DNA of 64,000 bases, from NCBI GenBank assembly GCA_905221605.1, contig CAJNDS010002213.1, forward strand, positions 1,009,934 through 1,073,933, read 5' to 3'. The notes under the pieces were generated by a model. The model saw only the letters and a program-made list of their open reading frames with translations. It was not told the DNA's origin and made no database searches. A program made the position numbers and the translations under genes. Every line of letters begins with the position of its first letter. Position 1 is the first letter of the stretch. Origin of the DNA: Symbiodinium natans. Its lineage: Eukaryota; Sar; Dinophyceae; Suessiales; Symbiodiniaceae. Positions 35,226 through 48,500 of this stretch are shown here, in pieces.

Positions 35226-36387
35226 AACCCTAAGCCGTAAACCTCCTAAACCGGAGACCTTTCCCCAACTCCAAGCCCGAAGCTCCGAAACCTCACATGA
35301 CGCCCTACTTGAAGGTTCATTTTTGTAAGTAGGGGAGAAGTGGGCTTCAGGGGTTGAGGGTTTGGTGGGTTGAGGGGTTGAAGGGTTGAGGGGGCCGAAG
35401 CCCCTAAAGCTAAGCCCTCCCTCCGAGGGCGGATGCTATGCTCGCGTTCTTCGGGCTTGAATGGCGGCCGTTTCCCGAGGAGCGAAACAAAGACTCAGCG
35501 TAAACCTTATAAGGTCCTTACGGGAGGGGGTTCACGGGGGGGAGGTACCTAGGGAACCTTCGGGAAGGTTAGGGAACCTTGGTTTAGGAAGTAAGTGGGA
35601 ACATCAGGGAACCATGGGTTACACAGCCGCAGCCGCTTGAACCCCCCTCCCCCCTCAAGGACCCTATGAGAAACCTTAGCCCTGCAAGGTCGTAGCTCAA
35701 AAAGGTTGAGGTGTCGGGTTGAGGGTGGTTTTGCTGGGTTGAGTGCGTATGATGAGTATCATGGGTGTCCTTTTGGGGATACTAGCAAGAACAACCCTGC
35801 CTCGTCTAGGGTTGAGGGTTGAGTCTAGGGTTGAGGGTTGAGTGTTGATGGTTTAACATGTCGGGTTTACCTAAACCCTGAACCCCAGGCCCTAAATTCT
35901 AAACCTCGACCTGAACTCTAAACCCTAAAGTCTAAACGCGAAAGACGAAAAGTCAGTACCTAACCTTGCATAGCTGCAGCAGTCCCGGATCACACCTTGC
36001 CTCAAGGAATTCAAAGTTGGACTCCTCACAATGTACCCCTAACAGGTGCCGTTAATGGCACACGCATGGGAGGGGGGGGGGGTTGCTTCTACATGTTTAG
36101 GGTTTCGTACGTTCCTATCGAGCTAATTTAGACAACACCCCCTCCCCACCGCCCCAGGGTTCCTGTTTCGGTGCTGAAGTCAGAAAGCGCTGTATGAGGT
36201 ATACTCGAGTAGAGAGAGTACTAGTGGGATTTCTATTTCAGAACCGCGGCCGTAAGCAGAGAAAGAGATATGTATACCAAAAATCAGCATGTCGTTAGAA
36301 ACCTGCGAGGAAGTGGAGAAGGAGCTGCGCGCAGCCTTTTCCAACGGGCCGGGCACCCTGAAGCGGAGAGATTTAGATTGACAGGAC
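35226..36387. other. Unique and degenerate sequence, one inverted repeat
   Basis: At 35,508-35,667 an imperfect 25-bp inverted pair (AAGGTCCTTACGGGAGGGGG and CCCTCCCCCCTCAAGGACCC) bounds about 160 bp, MITE-like. GGTTGAGGGTT repeats lie at 35,345-35,390 and 35,810-35,850. No gene recognised. Confidence 0.45.
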
Positions 36388-38843
36388 CGCCCGGGTTTGA
36401 GACCCCAACCCGCGAGCATCATGAGCATCAGCTGATAGCCAGCCCGCGTTTGAGACCCCAACCCCCGAGCATCATGAGCATCAGCTTGGGAGCTGGCCCG
36501 GGTTTGAGACCCCAACCCTTTGAAACCCCAACCCCCATGCATCATGAGCATCAGCTGGGAGCTGGCCCGGGTTTGAGACCCCAACCCCCGAGCATCATGA
36601 GCATCAGCTGGGAGCTTGCCCGGGTTTGAGACCCCTAACCCGCGAGCATCATGAGCATCAGCTGGGAGCTGGCCCGGGTTTGAGACCCCAACCCCCGAGC
36701 ATCATGAGCATCAGCTGGGAGCTTGCCCGGGTTTGAGACCCAACCCCGAGCATCATGAGCATCAGCTGGGATCTGGCCCGGGTTTGAAACCCCTAACCCG
36801 CGAGCATCATGAGCATCAGCTGGGATCTGGCCCGGGTTTGAAACCCCTAACCCGCGAGCATCATGAGCATCAGCTGGGGTCTCAGCGCATCATGGGCATC
36901 AGCTGGGAGCTGGCCCGGGTTTGAGACCCCAACCCCCGAGCATCATGAGCATCAGCTTGGGAGCTGGCCCGGGTTTGAGACCCCCAACCCTTTGAAACCC
37001 CAACCCCCGAGCATCATGAGCATCAGCTGGTTTGAGACATGAGCATCAGCTGGGAGCTTGCCCGGGTTTGCCCAACCCGCATCAGCTGGCCGCTGCCCGG
37101 GTTTGAGACCCCAACCCGCGAGCATCATGAGCATCAGCTGGCCGCTGCCCGGGTTTGAGACCCAACCCCCGAGCATCATGAGCATCAGCTGGCCGCTGCC
37201 CGGGTTTGAGACCCAACCCCCGAGCATCATGAGCATCAGCTGGAGCTGGCCCGGGTTTGAGACCCCAACCCCCCGAGCATCATGAGCATCAGCTGGGAGC
37301 TTGCCCGGGTTTGAAACCCCAACCCGCGAGCATCATGAGCATCAGCTGGCCGCTGCCCGGGTTTGAGACCCCAACCCCCGAGCATCATGAGCATCAGCTG
37401 GCCGCTGCCCGGGTTAGGGACCCCCGAGCATCATGAGCATCAGCTGGGAGCTGGCCCGGGTTTGAGACCCCAACCCCCGAGCAGCATATCAGCTGGCCGC
37501 TGCCCGGGTTTGAGACTCCAACCCCCGAGCATCATGAGCATCAGCTGGGAGCTTGGCCGGGTTTGAGACCCCAACCCCCGAGCATCATGAGCATCAGCTG
37601 GCCGCTGCCCGGGTTTGAGACCCCCAACCCCCGAGCATCAGCTGGGAGCTGGCCCGGGTTTGAGACCCCAACCCCCGAGCATCATGAGCATCAGCTGGCC
37701 GCTGCCCGGGTTTGAGACCCCAACCCTCGAGCATCATGAGCATCAGCTGGCCGCTGCCCGGGTTTGAGACCCCAACCCCGCCGAGCATCATGAGCATCAG
37801 CTGGCCGCTGCCCGGGTTTGAGACCCCCATCCCCGAGCATCATGAGCATCAGCTGGCCGCTGCCCGGGTTTGAGACTCCAACCCCCCGAGCATCATGAGC
37901 ATCAGCTGGCCGCTCCGGGTTTGAGACCCCAACCCCCCGAGCATCATGGGTTTGAGACCCCAACCCCCGAGCATCATGAGCATCAGCTGGGAGCTGGCCC
38001 GGGTTTGAGACCCCAACCCCCGAGCATCATGAGCATCAGCTGGCCGCTGCCCGGGTTTGAGACCCCAACCCCCGAGCATCATGAGCATCAGCTGGCACGG
38101 GCTTGCCCCCGAGCATCATGAGCATGAGCTGGCCGCTGCCCGGGTTTGAGACCCCAACCCCCGAGCATCATGAGCATGAGCTGGCCGCTGCCCGGGTTTT
38201 GAGACCCACCCCCGAGCATCACGAGCATCACAGCTGGCCGCTGCCCGGGTTTGAGACCCCCAACCCCCGAGCATCATGAGCATCAGCTGGCCGCTGGCCC
38301 GGGTTTGAGACCCCAACCCCCGAGCATCATGAGCATCAGCTGGCCGCTGCCCGGGTTTGAGACCCCAACCCCCGAGCATCATGAGCATCAGCAGGCCGCT
38401 GCCCGGGTTTGAGACCCCAACCCCCGAGCATCATGAGCATCAGCTGGCCACTGCCCGGGTTTGCCCCCGAGCATCATGAGCATGAGCTGGCCGCTGCCCG
38501 GGTTTGAGACCCCAACCCCCGAGCGTCATGAGCATCAGCTGGCCGCTGCCCGGGTTTTGAGACCCCAACGCTCGAGCATCATGAGCATCAGCTGGGAGCT
38601 GGCCCGGGTTTGAGACCCCAACCCCCGAGCATCATGAGCATCAGCTGGCCGCTGCCCGGGTTTGAGACCCCAACCCCCGAGCATCATGAGCATCAGCTGG
38701 CCGCTGCCCGGGTTTGAGACCCCAACCCCCGAGCATCATGAGCATCAGCTGGCCGCTGCCCGGGTTTGAGACCCCAACCCCCGAGCATCATGAGCATCAG
38801 CTGGCCGCTGCCCGGGTTTGAGACCCCAACCCCCGAGCATCAT
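36388..38843. repeat. Minisatellite, unit about 51 bp, roughly 45-50 copies
   Basis: The unit runs CCCGGGTTTGAGACCCC, AACCCCCGAGCATCATGAG, CATCAGCTGG, then either GAGCTGG or CCGCTG. The GAGCTGG type dominates the left 0.7 kb and the CCGCTG type the right. Copies from about 38,630 on are nearly identical, which suggests recent expansion or local homogenisation at that end. Confidence 0.97.
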
Positions 38844-39554
38844 AATACCCTAAAACCCTAAATTAAACCCCAGACAAAAACCCCCAACGCCGAATACTTC
38901 TAGCAAACCCTACAAGCCCCAAACCCACTCAAGGATGTTCCCGCGACCTAAAGCCCTAAGCCCTAAGCCCTACTGAACCCTGAACCCTGAACCCTGAACC
39001 CTGAACCCTAAACCCTAAACCCTAAACCCTGAACCCTGAGCCCTAAACCCTGAACCCTGAACCCTAAACCCTGAACCCTAAACCCTAAACCCTGAACCCT
39101 GAACCCTAAACCCTAAACCCTAAACCCTAAACCCTGAACCCTGAACCCTAAACCCTGAACCCTGAACCCATAACCCTAAACCCTAAACCCTAAACCCTGA
39201 ACCCTGAACCCTGAACCCTGAACCCTGAACCCTGAACCCTGAACCCTGAACCCTGGACCCTGGACCCTGAACCCTGGGCTGGGCCCAGGGCTGCCGTCGT
39301 GGGCAAGGAGCTCGCCGCAGGGCGAAGGGACTTGCGCCGGCCCAAGCTCAGAGCCGTGGGATTTTCAAGGGCTTGGGGTTTAGGGTTTAGGGTTTAGGGT
39401 TTAGGGTTTAGGGTTTAGGGTTTAGGGTTTAGGGTTTAGGGTTAGGGTTTAGGCTTTAGGCTTTAGGGTCTACAGTAGGTGGCTAGGGCATCCCACTGGT
39501 TGGGATCAGCTCCCGAACCTTGAAGACCCCAGGCCAACCCCCGCCTGTCCTCAG
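38844..39554. repeat. CCCTGAA/CCCTAAA and TTTAGGG arrays
   Basis: CCCTGAA and CCCTAAA units alternate at 38,965-39,270, then TTTAGGG at 39,375-39,460. Between them, 39,290-39,360 may include a further short exon (AGRRDLRRPKLR) upstream of the RNB gene. This is unproven. Confidence 0.75.
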
Positions 39555-42500
39555 GCGCCACCTGCGCTGCGTCACTATCGACCCTCCGCATGCCAAGGAA
39601 CACGGTTTAAGGTTTAGGAGAGGGTTTAGGGTTTAGGGTTGAGGCTTCAGGGTTTCGGGTTTAGGGTTTAGGGTCCAGGGTTTAGGGTTTAGGGTTTTGG
39701 GAAGTTACGGTAAGTTTAGGGTGTAGGAGGTTTCGGAGCTTCGGTTTTCGGAGATAGAGCTCGTCCCTGCAGCAAGGCCGGCGTTGAGAGGGTCACAGCC
39801 GCCCAGTCCCAACCCCAAACCCCAAACCCTAAACCTTCACCCCAAACCCTAAACCCTAAACCGTAAACCCCAAACCCTAACACCCTAAACCTTAAACCCT
39901 AAACCGAAGCCACGCAATGGACCCGAAGCCACGCAATGCACGAGGGTCTCGGGGTCACAGCATGGGTACCCTGCCCGCAAAGCCCCACAGAAGAGGGCCG
40001 CCGGCAACTGTGTTCAAAGCAGATGTTTAAAATAGTTTTAGTGTATCATACGGCATAAAGAAGCTCAAAACCAAGGCGTCCGGGCTATGGGTAGGCCTGC
40101 CGTAGGGCTATGGGTAGCCCACCCCAGGCCTGCCCAGGCCCTGGTCCTTCCCGTAGCCCTACCAGTAATTTCCAGTAGGTAGCAGGCCTATGGCCGGTGT
40201 CGGCCCGTGGTAGGCCTGGTTGCTGGTAGGCCGCATAGGCCTGTGGGTACCCTGCCGGTGGGCCCGGCGGCCGGTAGGCCTGTGGGTAGCGGTAGGCCTA
40301 CCCGTAGTGTACTGTAGCATATTCAGGAATGTTATGGGTATAGTATTCTATGGAATGTCAAGGAGAATTTTTGAGCTTTTGTGCCTGTTTATCCTGTTTA
40401 TACCATTTTATCCCGGGTTAGGTAGCTTGACGCCGGGGGCCTGGGTGCAGGACTTGGACGATGCCTTGTCTGTCGAGCTCGGCATGGTTGACCCTTGCAG
40501 TCGGACTGGCCCCAAACCCTTAAAACCCCCAAACCTAAAGCTTGCGTAAGCTCTAAGCTTCCTAAGCCCTGAACCCCGAACCCTAGACCCTAAACCCTGA
40601 ACCCCAAACCTAAACCCTAAACCACAAACCCTAAACCCCGAGCCCCAAACCCGAAGCTTTCCCAAGCCCTGAACCCACGAGCTCCTAACCCAAAAGCCCT
40701 AACCTCTAAACCGTTATAGACCTCTGTGTCCAAAAAGGGTTTTGGGTTTAGGGGCCGGGTGTGATTGGGGTTTCTGAACCCTCCCAATCCCCCCTCAGCC
40801 CCCTAAACTCGAAACTCTAAACCCGAAACCCGACTCTCAAGCTCTCCGAGCCAGGTCCAGCCCGGCCCGACACCGGGCTCCGTGCGAGTCCGGTTCTGAG
40901 GGCGTCTAGGGTTTAGGGTTTAGGGTTTAGGGTTTAGTGTTTAAGGGGTTCAGGGTTGGTGTTTTTGTTGTGAAGGGCTCGCAGGGTGGAGGGTTTGCTT
41001 CGTTTCTATGCCATGGTGTGCGTTCTTTGTTGAGGGTTAGGTTCTTTGAGGGTAGCTTGTCTTAAAGGTTTGGGGTTCAGGATTTTTTGGGTTTGAAGCT
41101 AAACCCTACACCCTAAACCCTAAATAAGCCCTAAACCCTAAACCCGAAACCTTAAACCCGAAACCCTAAACCCTAAACCCGAAACCCTAAACCCTAAACC
41201 CTAAACCCTAAACCTTGGTGCTTGCGTCTCTCGGGTCTTCGGTTCGGTGTTGTTTTTTCGGCTCAGGGCTTTTTGGGTTCGGTTTTTGTGTAGGGTTCAG
41301 AGGAAAACCAATGAATCCAGAAGTTAAAAAAACTAAATCCTGATTTAATTGTTGCCTTTGGGTTGGGTTTTGACCTACCTCGACATACCTTTTTCCCTCC
41401 AGAAACACAATTAAATCCAGATTTAATTGTGTTCCTGTGTGTTTGACTGGCAGACAATTAAATCTTGAGTTAATGGTGTAGCAGAGACTTCTGCTAATTG
41501 GTACCTATTTGCACCATTAAATCATGATACAATTGTACTCTTATTACTACTATTAATAATTCTTTTACTACTATTACTATTATTCTTACTCTTATTATTA
41601 TTATTACCATTATTATTACTATTACTCTTACTATTACCATTAAATTATTATTATTATTATTATTATTACCATTATTATTATTATTCTTAGTCTTAGTATG
41701 ATTATTATTATTACTATTATTATTCTTAGTACTATCATCATTATTATTATTCTTAGTATTATTATTATTCTTATTCTTCTTAGTACTATTATTATTATTA
41801 TTGTTATTTATAATAATAATAATAATTATTATTATTACTATTATTACTATTATTATTAGTATTCTTAGTACTATTATTCTTACTATTATTATTATTACTA
41901 TCCATGCCATCAACATTCCGGTGTAGGTATATTTAGTTATCTGGTTGTCCGTAATTTCATGGGTGTCCTACTGGTTAAGGTGGTTCCCGATCCGACCCGT
42001 ATTCAGGCTTGGTCATTGGTTCATGTCCATTAAATCTTGATTTAATTCTGCTGCGGGTTGGGGTCGTCTAGCAGAAACAATTAAATCCTGATTTAATTGT
42101 TTTCCTTGAGCAGCTTGCTAGCATGGCATGCTACGTCGCGCGACGTTAACAGGCCAATTAAATCGAGAGTTAATTGTGCTGGACCCAAGGGGCGTCGAGC
42201 CTGCCGGATGCCGGTCAATTAACTTCAGAGTTAATTTTCCTTAACTCTTGGATTCACTGTCTTCCGGGTTCAGAGCTTTTGGGGTTTAGTGTTTTTTTTT
42301 TTTTTTTTTGGGGGGGGGGGGGGGTTTTGCTCGGGAGAGCAAAAAAGATGAAACTTGACGTGAAAAACCAACAAGCTCAGGGGGTAGCCAAACTAAACTC
42401 TAGACCCTAAACCCTAGACCCAAACCCGAAGCCCTAAACAAAAGGTTGGTGTACACATCGCCGACGTCACGCACTTCGTGAAGCCGGGAAGTGTCAGGAG

Positions 42501-45500
42501 CCACAGTTCTCAGATCCCGCAGTGCCGAAACCCTAAACCCGAACGGGTTTAGGGCTTAGGGTTTGGGGTTTCATTAAACTCAGCCCAGGAGTTTAGGGTC
42601 TAGAGTCTGGGGTTTAGGGTCTAGGGTTGAGGGTTCAAATTAAGGTTTAGGTGGAGAGAGGGGGGGGGGAGGTTAAGAGAGTTCGGGAGCCGAGGATTCG
42701 TGTAGGAAGGTGGGTCGGATGTGAGAAAGATGGGTAGAAGATGCCCCAAGCTTAGGCTTAGGGTTTAGGGTTTAGGGTTTAGGGTTTAGGGTTTAGGGTT
42801 TAGGGTTTAGGGTTTAGGGTTTAGGGTTTAGGGTTTAGGGTTTAGGGTTTAGGGTTTAGGGTTTGGGGTCAGCAGCCAGACCGCGAGGTTTGACGTTTCC
42901 TAGGGTTGGGTAAGTGTTGAGGTACCATGAGCCTCGCAGATCGTCCGCCTTCAGCCCTCTAAACCCAAACCCTGAACCCTAAAACCTAAACCCTAAACAC
43001 CCCGAAGAGACCTTCGGGTCTGAAGATCAAGTTTGTGTGTAGTTGTTCTTGACTACTGTCCTTGTTAGGGTTCAGGGTTTAGGGTTAAGGGTTGTTGGGG
43101 GACGTTTCTTTGAAGGAATCGACCAAAAAAAGGTGCCGGCGGCACCGAATAAGGGGATCCCAATGCAACGAGCCTCGCAGATCGTCCGCCCTCGGGTTCT
43201 TGCCTACCGTCCTTGTTGGGGGACCTCTTTGCAAGGAATCCGATACCAAAGAGGTGTTGACGGTACCTAGTAAGGGGATCCCAATCTTGAGCAGCCTGCA
43301 CGAACTCTCCATTGATTGGCTCGAGTGGCTGCCAGATCTGCGGCAATCTTCACGGCCGACTTTGCAACTGCCATGGCTTTTGGAGCGGCGAGCCTCCTGC
43401 TGCCTGTGCTTGCCATCGGAGTTGCTGCTTGCACCTGGGCCTAAACCGTAGGCCTTGTAACCCCTGAGCCCAAGGGCCCTGAACCCACGCGGGGTGGGGG
43501 CAAGGTTTAGTTATCTTGGTAGGTCAGTGGTACCCCTTACCCCTTTTGTTGGCTCTGGGTTCCCTTATTATCGAGTAGCCAACCAAAAATAGGGTGCCCT
43601 TATTGTAAGATGGTTACTGGGCTACCAAGATACAGGGGCTCAGGGTTTAGGGTTTAGGGTTTAGGGTTTAGGGTTTAGGGTTTAGGGTTCAGGGTTCAGG
43701 GTTTAGGGTTCGCAAGGTCCTAGGCTTGGTGACCGGTCAGAGGAGATTCTGGGAGTTGAAAGGCCATGGGTGTGGGGACTCAAGTCATTCGGGCATAGGT
43801 GCGCACAGAAGTTCTGCCGGTATAGGGTTTAGGGCTTTAGGGCTTTGGGGCTTTGGGGCTTAGGGCTTAGGGTGGCTTGGGAATGGCCTAGGGTTTTGGG
43901 GGAGTTCATGGAGGGTTTTGGGGCGAACTGTCGCCTTACCACGTGCACCCTAAACCCTAAACCCTAAACCCTAAACCCTAAACCCCAAACCCCAAACCCC
44001 AAACTGAGAACAGGCACCGAGCCGAGCTCCAAATGCGTTGAGGAGGATGCGCAGCTGATGCAGATTCGCAGGATCAGGGCTTGGCAACCTCTGAGGTGTA
44101 GGGTTTCGGGTTTAGGGTTTAGGTTTTAGGGTTTAGGGTTTAGGGTTCAGGGTTTAGGGTTTAGGGTTCAGGGTTTAGGGTTTAGGGTTTGCGGTTTAGG
44201 GTTCAGGGTTCCCCCTCATCCCTTGAAACCCCCTAAGCCTCTAAACCCTAGGCCAAAAACCGTAACCCTCAAACCCCTATGCTAAGGAGGTTTAAGGGCA
44301 ATGTGGTACCATGAGTTGAAAACGGGTACGAGTCTCAGATTCGGCCCAGCTCCAAAGCCCTAGGCCTTAAATACGCCTTTTAAAGCTCTGAGATTGCCGC
44401 GGGGGCCCAACTCCACAAGGGGCCTCCTCCCCACAAGGGTCTAGGGTTTAGGGTTTCGGGTTTAGGGTTGAGGGTTGAGGGTTTAGGGTTCAGGGTTTAG
44501 GGTTCAGGGTTTAGGGTTCCATCTCCTGTAGCTATGTTGAAGCGAGCAGCACCAGTCGATTCCGTACCCTAGGGGCTTTAGGGTCTTGAGGGTTTTGAAG
44601 GTGTTTGAAGGTTGGGACGTTCCCCCTCATACTAACAGTCCGTAACAATCTAATATAATAAGGGGGTAGTCGAATCCCTATAGAGGACTGTGAGTAAGTA
44701 TAAGGTTTATAAGGGCGAACATCCCAAGTTGAAGGGCTTTCGAGTTCGGGGGTCTCAGGGGTTCTCTAAGCTTTGAGAGGACCGGCGGCGTCGGCACTGA
44801 GCTGGTGCCAGGCAAGGGGAAGCCATGGGGGAAGTTAACTTCAGGAGGGCCCCCAGAAGGCACTCCAGCAAAACCCCAGAACCCCAAAGCACCTGAACCC
44901 TGAACCCTGAACCCTAAACCCTGAACTGGGGCGCTGGCAGGGGAGATGTCTGGAGATGCCAGAGAAAACGATACTCGGTGGAGCGCGTGAGCTGTGGCAC
45001 TGATCCCTAAGCCCTAAGCCCCAACCCGAAAACGTGTTTCCTTATCCTTAAGCCTTAGACCCGAGTTGTTCTTTTTTTGTTTGCGGGTTGGGGCTGACGT
45101 ATCCTGACGCAAGGGCTAGAGCTTGGGCGTCAATCCCCGACACTCCTTCTTTAAAGGGTTTAGGGTTTAGGACCATGCAACCACAGTGCAGCCAAGGACT
45201 ACTGGCAGTGTGATCGCATGTGTCGCTATGTGTATGGTTTCTTCGATCGCTATATCGTCGGCAAAGAGGTGGTGAAGCACACATCCTGCGTCTGCACCCG
45301 AGGAGACGCGTATCTGGGCAACGCCTCCTTCGCGGAGACTGGGTATGAGACTTTGTCACAAACCGGCATCCCACCACCGAAGGGAGACTTCAAGTATGCT
45401 GTGCCCTACAACACTTCACATTACTGGTGTGGTGCAGATGGCTCGTATACTGATGGCCCGCCCATCTACTCTACGCGAATGGTGTGCGCAATAAGTTCCA

Positions 45501-48500
45501 TGACGAACGCTTCAGCACGACCTCTGACTTATGCATCCGTGGATGACGTCCCACACGGTCACACCGTGCTTCACTGCGGCACATGCGGTGCTTGTAGCTC
45601 GCCGTATGACCAGCGCATCATCTACCTCACACGGAACAACATCACCGAGCAGCAGACAAAGTGCTCTGCTAGGTATGTGCTCTCCCAGCTGAGCCCCTTC
45701 CGACAGAAACGCCAGCAGATCCAAGACTTGAAGCCGGGCTGCACCCATGAGCTTCCGCTCAGAACAGTCTGGCAGAACCAGCACAGCCACTCTCAATACT
45801 CTAAGCTGCCTCGCGCACCCCAAAACCCAAAACTCTAAATCTAAACGCTGAACCCTAAACCCTAAACCCCGAACCCTAATAAGCCTAAACCCTCAACCCT
45901 CAGCCCTAAACCCCAAACCCCAAACCCCAAAACAGGAAGGACTGCATGACGGAAGGCGGCATGGCCTTTGATGACACAGGGATTTCCTGGCCCGAGCCGG
46001 ACGGAAAGCCAACCTGCATGGACTGTCAGGTGCCTTCTGTCGAAAGGCTAAAGGAGGGGTTTGAAAAGGGTTTAGGGTTTAGGGTTTAGGGTTTAGGGTT
46101 TAGGATCTAGGGTTTAGGGTTTAGGGTTTAGGGTTTAGGGATGCTAAACAAGGGGCTTGTAAATCGCTCTTCACCTTCACAAGCTATATTTATAGCCCTG
46201 TAGAACCCCCTCTGTTTCTTGACATTACCCCACCCCACACTCAAACCTCTCCCAGTAGTTTGTAGGCCGCACTTTCTGGGTCGAGCAGTCGAACAGTTCA
46301 GGACCCCAGCTGCTCACAGTGTTCCAGTGATCCGGGTTTGGGGCGACCCCCTACTGTGCATCCCCTACAACCCTAAGCTTCTTTGCAGAGACGCGCACGC
46401 TTGCGCACGCAGGTGGACAACATTCTCAACGACAAGGTTCTGTGCATCTCATCCTGCTATGCCGCTTGTTTGTCCAGGCTCAGGGCTCCAAGGCCCGAGA
46501 TAGGAGTTGAGGGTTCTAAGTTCAGGGTTTAGGGTTTAGGGTTTAGGGTTTATGGTTTAGGGTCTAGGGTTTCTTGACATCATAGCTATTTCCGGGTTCC
46601 TATAGAAAGGGTTATCGTGTTTGCGTGCGCATAAGGGAAATGCCTATTTTTCTACCATGGCCAAGCAAAGGACAAGTTTCTGCACCCGTCGGGGCAGCCC
46701 TATGACGAGGATGCTTGCCTGCAGTGTGATGAGTACACGTCGGGCCCCTGGTACATCATGTGCGGCGGATGCAATCGCCGGAGCTCGGGCATCGTGGGCG
46801 ACATCACACGGAACGAAAGTTGGATATGCCCAGTTGGCTACTGTTATGGCAAAGGCGACAGGTGCTATGAGTAGATCGTTCTCTGGGTTCCGAGTCGGTG
46901 AGGGCTGGTCTAAGAATGTCATGGGCTTTCGGTTTACCAGAGCGGCTGCCTTTTCAGATCTTCTTGCCACTCTTTCTGAGAAGGTTGGCAAGGTTTTAGC
47001 ATTTGCTTTTTGGAGAGCTCCAATCAGTGAGCTTTCGCTGCGCAACAGGCGCGGACACAGGAGCGACGGACCGACAGAGGCCCCGGAGCCCGCCGAACTT
47101 GAGAAAGCGTAAATTGGACTTGGGGTTTGGGTGTGTTGGGTTTGGGTGTGTTGGGTTTAGAGTTTAGAGGTCAAAGAGGCGTTTGGATGCCACGACGTAA
47201 GCTTGCGCCAAAGCCCGCAAAGCCAAAGTGATTCGTAGGGGCTTGGAGTGTGGGTTCTTCTAAGGGTAGTTTCATGGTCCCTTAATATGGGCCCTTCTCA
47301 ACGGGGACCCCTTACGTCAGAACTCTTTAAAGGGGTTAACGGACCATATTAAATGCCCATATAACCACCCGTAGGATTCTAGGGTTTTGGGGGAATTGCG
47401 GGTGTTTCGTGCGGTTCTTGATTCGCTGGTTTGGCGCAATGATGCGCTTGAAGGATTGAGCCAGTGGACCGACGTGAGCAGAACTCCAAACCCAACCCTC
47501 AATGTTAAATTACTTAATCATGGGACCGCGCTCGAGCCCTAGAATCGTAATGCCCTTAAAAAGGGCCCCTGAGTGGGCAGGAGTTTAGGGTATAGGGTTT
47601 AGGATTTAGGATTTAGGGTTCAGGGCGTAACACAAGAGCTTTCACAACTACGAATGTCATCCCCTACAGTAATGCAAACCATTCCCAAAATACCCATTTG
47701 AATGCAATAGGCCCCTACTAGTATATTGGGGTTTAAGGGTGTTTGGGGTCGGGGTGGGCCCAGGGATGGGAAGTTTCTCTTTGATGGGGCCCTCTAGTTC
47801 GAAATCATGCACTTCGTCCACGATCAAGTTGAAATCCCAAACTTGGGATGTTCCCCCTTATGCTAACAGTCCTTAAGAGGAGGTATACCTGTTATAATCC
47901 CGATTAAGGACTCTTAGTATAAGGGGGAGCATCCCAAACCTAAACCCTAAACCCTGAACCCTAAACCCTAAACCAAATAAGCCTTAATGGCCCCGAGGCG
48001 ACAGACCTCATGGCGCGCAAGCGCGCCACCACCGTCTACTTGGTGTCCAGGCGACGGTCCTAAACCCTAAGCCCTAAGCCCTAAAGGGTTTAGGGTCTAG
48101 GGTATAGGGTTTAGGGTAAGGGTTTAGGGTTTAGGGCTTAGGGCTTTGGGTTTAGGGTTAGGGTTTAGGGTTTACGGCTTAGGGTTTAGGGTTTAGGGTA
48201 GCTTGGAACCCTAGAGGCCCCAGAACCCCTCCCCCCCCCCCCCGAGAAACCCGAACGAAGCAACGCCTTGCAGGTAGGGTTTGATACTTACTCGTTCTTC
48301 ATAGGCAAGCAGGGACTCAAGGCCAGAAGGGGTTTTGGGTTTTGGGGTGGGGGGTTGTGGTTTAGGGTTTGGGGGGGAGTTGAAGATTTCCTTAAACCCT
48401 GAACCCTAAACCCTAAACTCTAAACCCTATACCCTAAACCCCAAACCCAAAACCCCAAAACCCCAACCCCCAAACCCTTCAAGCCGAAAATGACCGGACC

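Noticed and set aside
36733-36924. His/Gln-rich ORFs in the 51-bp minisatellite
   Set aside because: The unit length keeps frames open by chance; many equivalent frames exist.
36388-38843. CRISPR-like regular repeat array
   Set aside because: Units are contiguous with no unique spacers and the context is eukaryotic; it is a minisatellite.
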